The notes under the pieces: generated by a model | Database searches by the model: none | Seen by the model: only the letters and a program-made list of their open reading frames with translations | Told to the model about the DNA's origin: nothing | DNA from: Solirubrobacterales bacterium | GTDB lineage: Bacteria > Actinomycetota > Thermoleophilia > Solirubrobacterales > 70-9 | Reading direction: 5' to 3' | DNA length: 43,910 nt | NCBI GenBank assembly: GCA_023958085.1 | Contig: JAMLGI010000016.1 | Coordinates: forward strand, 1 to 43,910 | Part shown: piece by piece, positions 41,966 through 43,910 of the stretch | How the letters are laid out: each line of letters begins with the position of its first letter | Numbering within the stretch: position 1 is the stretch's first letter | Made by a program: the position numbers and the translations under genes

Positions 41966-43054
41966 CTAAATGAAGAGCAACTCTTTCGTGACCGAAGACA
42001 GGTTCCGTTCGACGCCGCCCTCCCCGACGACCGCCAGGTCTTCAATCCGGACCCCGGTCGCACCCGAGACGTAGATGCCCGGCTCGACAGTCACGACCTC
42101 CCCCGCAATCAGCTCGTCCTTGCTGCTCGGCCCAAGCCTGGGAGCCTCGTGGATCTCGAGCCCGACGCCGTGGCCGAGCCCGTGTCCGAAGTTCTGCCCG
42201 TAGCCGGCCTCCCGGATCACGGCCCGGGCAACTTCATCGACCGCCGCCCCGTCGGCTCCCGCCTTCACCGCAGCGAGCCCTGCTTCGTTCGCCCGCAGGG
42301 TCACGTCGTAGATTTCGCGTGAGAGCGAATCGAGATCGCCCTCGTTGCCGGTGGCGAAGGTGCGGGTGCAATCCGAGCAGTAGCCGTCGAGCTTCACCCC
42401 CATGTCGACCGTAACCAGCTCCCCCGGTCCGATCTCGCGGGGCCCCGGCTCGGCGTGAGGCGAGGCGCCGTTCGGACCGGAAGCGACGATCGGCGGGAAC
42501 GAAGGCTCCGCGCCCTGTTCCCGCATCCAGCCCGTGAGCCAGTTGTCGACCTGGACCTCGGTCTGGCCGGATAGCCCTCTCTCGATGAGAAGTTCGTAGA
42601 GACGGTCGGTCATCGCGGCAGCCGCCGCGATCAGTTCGATCTCGTCAGGATCCTTGACCCTCCTGAGCCGCTCGACCTGCCCTCCGGCTTCGAGGAGTTC
42701 CGCACTGCCCGCGGCCTGCTTCAACTGGTTGGAAGTACGAACCGTCACCTGATCGTCTTCGAATCCGGTCCGGCCTTCGAGACGACGGGCCAGCCCCTCC
42801 AGCCACAGCCCGGAGATGATCTCCGTCTCCCAGCCCTGAATCGCCGCCGCCCTCTCCGCGTACCGGAAGTCGGTCAGGAAGACGCGGCGTTCATTCGAGA
42901 CGAGGCAGGCCCCGTTGGTCCCGGTGAAACCGGTCAGGTACTCGACGTTGACCAGATTGGTGACGAGATAGGCGTCCAGGGGAGAAGCATCCGGCCCCGC
43001 GGTCGCGAGCGCTGCGACCAGCCGGTCGACTCTGGAGCCATCGGCCCCGTTCAT
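41966..43054 (-). CDS. pepQ: M24-family Xaa-Pro aminopeptidase/dipeptidase (PepQ-like)
   Basis: Removes or cleaves next to N-terminal Pro. The 362-residue pita-bread enzyme has an N-terminal creatinase-like domain (YLTGFTGTNGACLV). The metal site uses D207 (DMGVKLDG), D218 (CSDCTRTF), H285 (HGVGLEIHE), a Glu in VTVEPGIY, and a last Glu near GVRIEDL. It starts with ATG at 43054, overlapping the aroQ stop as ATGA. In many bacteria it precedes efp; here a secreted hydrolase sits between. Confidence 0.93.
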   Translation of the reverse strand: MNGADGSRVDRLVAALATAGPDASPLDAYLVTNLVNVEYLTGFTGTNGACLVSNERRVFLTDFRYAERAAAIQGWETEIISGLWLEGLARRLEGRTGFEDDQVTVRTSNQLKQAAGSAELLEAGGQVERLRRVKDPDEIELIAAAAAMTDRLYELLIERGLSGQTEVQVDNWLTGWMREQGAEPSFPPIVASGPNGASPHAEPGPREIGPGELVTVDMGVKLDGYCSDCTRTFATGNEGDLDSLSREIYDVTLRANEAGLAAVKAGADGAAVDEVARAVIREAGYGQNFGHGLGHGVGLEIHEAPRLGPSSKDELIAGEVVTVEPGIYVSGATGVRIEDLAVVGEGGVERNLSSVTKELLFI

Positions 43055-43500
43055 ACCCCGAGTCGCCCCGCGAGGAGTTCCAGCGCCTCGCGGTACCCGT
43101 CTACTCCCTTGCCGCAGATCTTTGCCTCAACCAGGCCCTCGAACACGGAAACCTTGCGCCAGTCTTCACGATTCTCGACGTCGGAGAGATGAACCTCCAC
43201 GGTGGGCACCGGATCGACCGCGAGGGCATCCCCGATCGCCCGGCTGTAGTGGCTCCAGGCGCCGGCGTTGACGATCGCTCCGTCAGCGGTCTCGGACACG
43301 CGATGCAGGTACCCGCAGAAATCCGCTTCTGAATTGGACTGGAAGAAGATCGGCTCGAGGCCGAACTCGCCGGCCCAGCCGCCGATCCTGTATTCGAGCT
43401 CGGCGAGACTGAGGCCGCCATAGAGGTCAGGGTCGCGCTTTTCCAGCACGTCGAAGTTGACGCCGTGGAGGACGGCCACCCGGTTGGTCGCGGCGCTCAC
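43051..43500 (-). CDS. aroQ: 3-dehydroquinate dehydratase type II, divergent active-site loop
   Basis: Third step of the shikimate pathway. The 149-residue protein keeps the catalytic Arg and Tyr (R22, Y27 in KRDPDLYGG), N78 and H84 in VNAGAWSHYS, and the VEVHLSDVENREDWRKVS segment. The opening motif is HGVNFDVLE rather than the usual NGPNLNLLG, so it belongs to a divergent branch, but the fold and residues fit. Start is GTG at 43500, overlapping the aroB stop as GTGA. With aroB it makes dehydroshikimate. Confidence 0.9.
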   Translation of the reverse strand: MSAATNRVAVLHGVNFDVLEKRDPDLYGGLSLAELEYRIGGWAGEFGLEPIFFQSNSEADFCGYLHRVSETADGAIVNAGAWSHYSRAIGDALAVDPVPTVEVHLSDVENREDWRKVSVFEGLVEAKICGKGVDGYREALELLAGRLGV

Positions 43501-43910
43501 GGGAGCAGCTCCTCGACCGAGGCGAGAATCGCCGCGTCTTCGACGGGCCGGTCGATCATTGGTTTGCCCGGTTCGTTCAAGAGCACGAAGCCTACCCCGC
43601 GGGAGGTTTTCTTCTTGTCGAACTGGACGGCTTCCACCACCGAGCCCGGGTCGATCGACGGATCCAGTTCGACCGGGAGACCGTGGCGGAGGTTCCATTC
43701 GCGAACCTGCTCCCGAAGGGATTCCGCCCCGGAAAGGCGAAGAGCCGCCAGCAGCCCGAGGGCGATCGCCTCGCCGTGACGGTATCTCTCGTAGGAGGTG
43801 ACCGACTCGATCGCGTGACCCACGGTGTGGCCCAGGTTGAGCTGGGCCCGCAGCCCGGTGTCACGCTCGTCGGCCGCCACGACCGCGCATTTATAGCGGG
43901 CGCAGGCGAA
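43497..43910 (-). CDS. aroB: 3-dehydroquinate synthase (5' part missing at window edge)
   Basis: The C-terminal 137 residues of AroB are visible. The zinc ligands are in LNLGHTVGHAIES and YRHGEAIALG, and the end has DKKKTSRGVGFVLL. The frame is open to the right edge, so the NAD-binding domain lies outside. It overlaps aroQ by 4 bp. The start cannot be seen. Confidence 0.93.
   Translation of the reverse strand, partial: FACARYKCAVVAADERDTGLRAQLNLGHTVGHAIESVTSYERYRHGEAIALGLLAALRLSGAESLREQVREWNLRHGLPVELDPSIDPGSVVEAVQFDKKKTSRGVGFVLLNEPGKPMIDRPVEDAAILASVEELLP

Noticed and set aside
41942-42322. 126-residue plus-strand frame after the CRP-like site
   Set aside because: It is almost wholly antisense to pepQ and has no domain; no suitable -10 for it is found.

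Overview
The window is high-GC bacterial chromosome with densely packed genes, many of which share 4-8 bp ATGA, GTGA or TTGA start/stop overlaps. Gene content and order point to an actinobacterium (Actinomycetota). Lineage-typical markers are the SteA and MctB/SteB-like pair, a Lys-rich secreted protein, and PdxST next to YebC-RuvCAB-SecD. A deep-branching, Thermoleophilia/Solirubrobacterales-like member is my inference. No phage, IS element or CRISPR array is visible.

Layout, left to right. (1) 1-7.6 kb: secD (cut by the left edge), a zinc-ribbon/PAS protein, a divergent NAD-dependent epimerase, ruvB-ruvA-ruvC, yebC, a small membrane protein, and pdxT-pdxS. (2) 7.6-13.8 kb: accessory region with an RpiR-type regulator, a small zinc protein, a membrane-anchored secreted protein, a DsbA/FrnE-like protein, a coiled-coil/winged-helix protein, tRNA-Met(CAT), an Hpt-like protein, an SDR-glycosyltransferase pair and tRNA-Asn(GTT). 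(3) 13.9-18.7 kb: dnaG, dGTPase-like gene, recO and fpg, with two large tandem hairpins between recO and fpg. (4) 18.7-30.5 kb, all minus strand: xerD, DUF3866, M20 peptidase, small membrane protein, pyrG, a MraY/WecA-like protein, mctB/steB, steA, recN, nadK and tlyA. This is an expanded form of the mycobacterial tlyA-ppnK-recN-Rv1697-mctB-pyrG-xerD cluster. (5) 30.6-33.2 kb: a small membrane protein behind a CRP-like site, and a RecQ-family helicase. (6) 33.3-36.9 kb: nusB-xseB-ispA-dxs, which makes isoprenoid precursors. (7) 37-43.9 kb: M42 peptidase, efp, a large secreted hydrolase, and pepQ-aroQ-aroB (aroB cut by the right edge).

The strongest non-gene signal is promoter architecture. 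At least eleven genes have a TANNNT -10 hexamer ending only 6 or 7 nt before the start codon, so the start codon should be the first transcribed codon (leaderless mRNA). The rule picks starts that agree with protein homology. At dnaG it lands on CTG, the only homology-consistent start. Other unusual signals: a perfect TGTGA-N6-TCACA palindrome centred at -41.5 from the predicted start of a small membrane gene; two pairs of tandem bipartite hairpins at operon boundaries; a MraY-like ORF that continues the mctB frame directly after its TGA with no canonical start before its first membrane helix; and a candidate small RNA at 41.8-41.9 kb.

All functions are read from translated motifs and conserved gene order. 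No database search or folding program was run.
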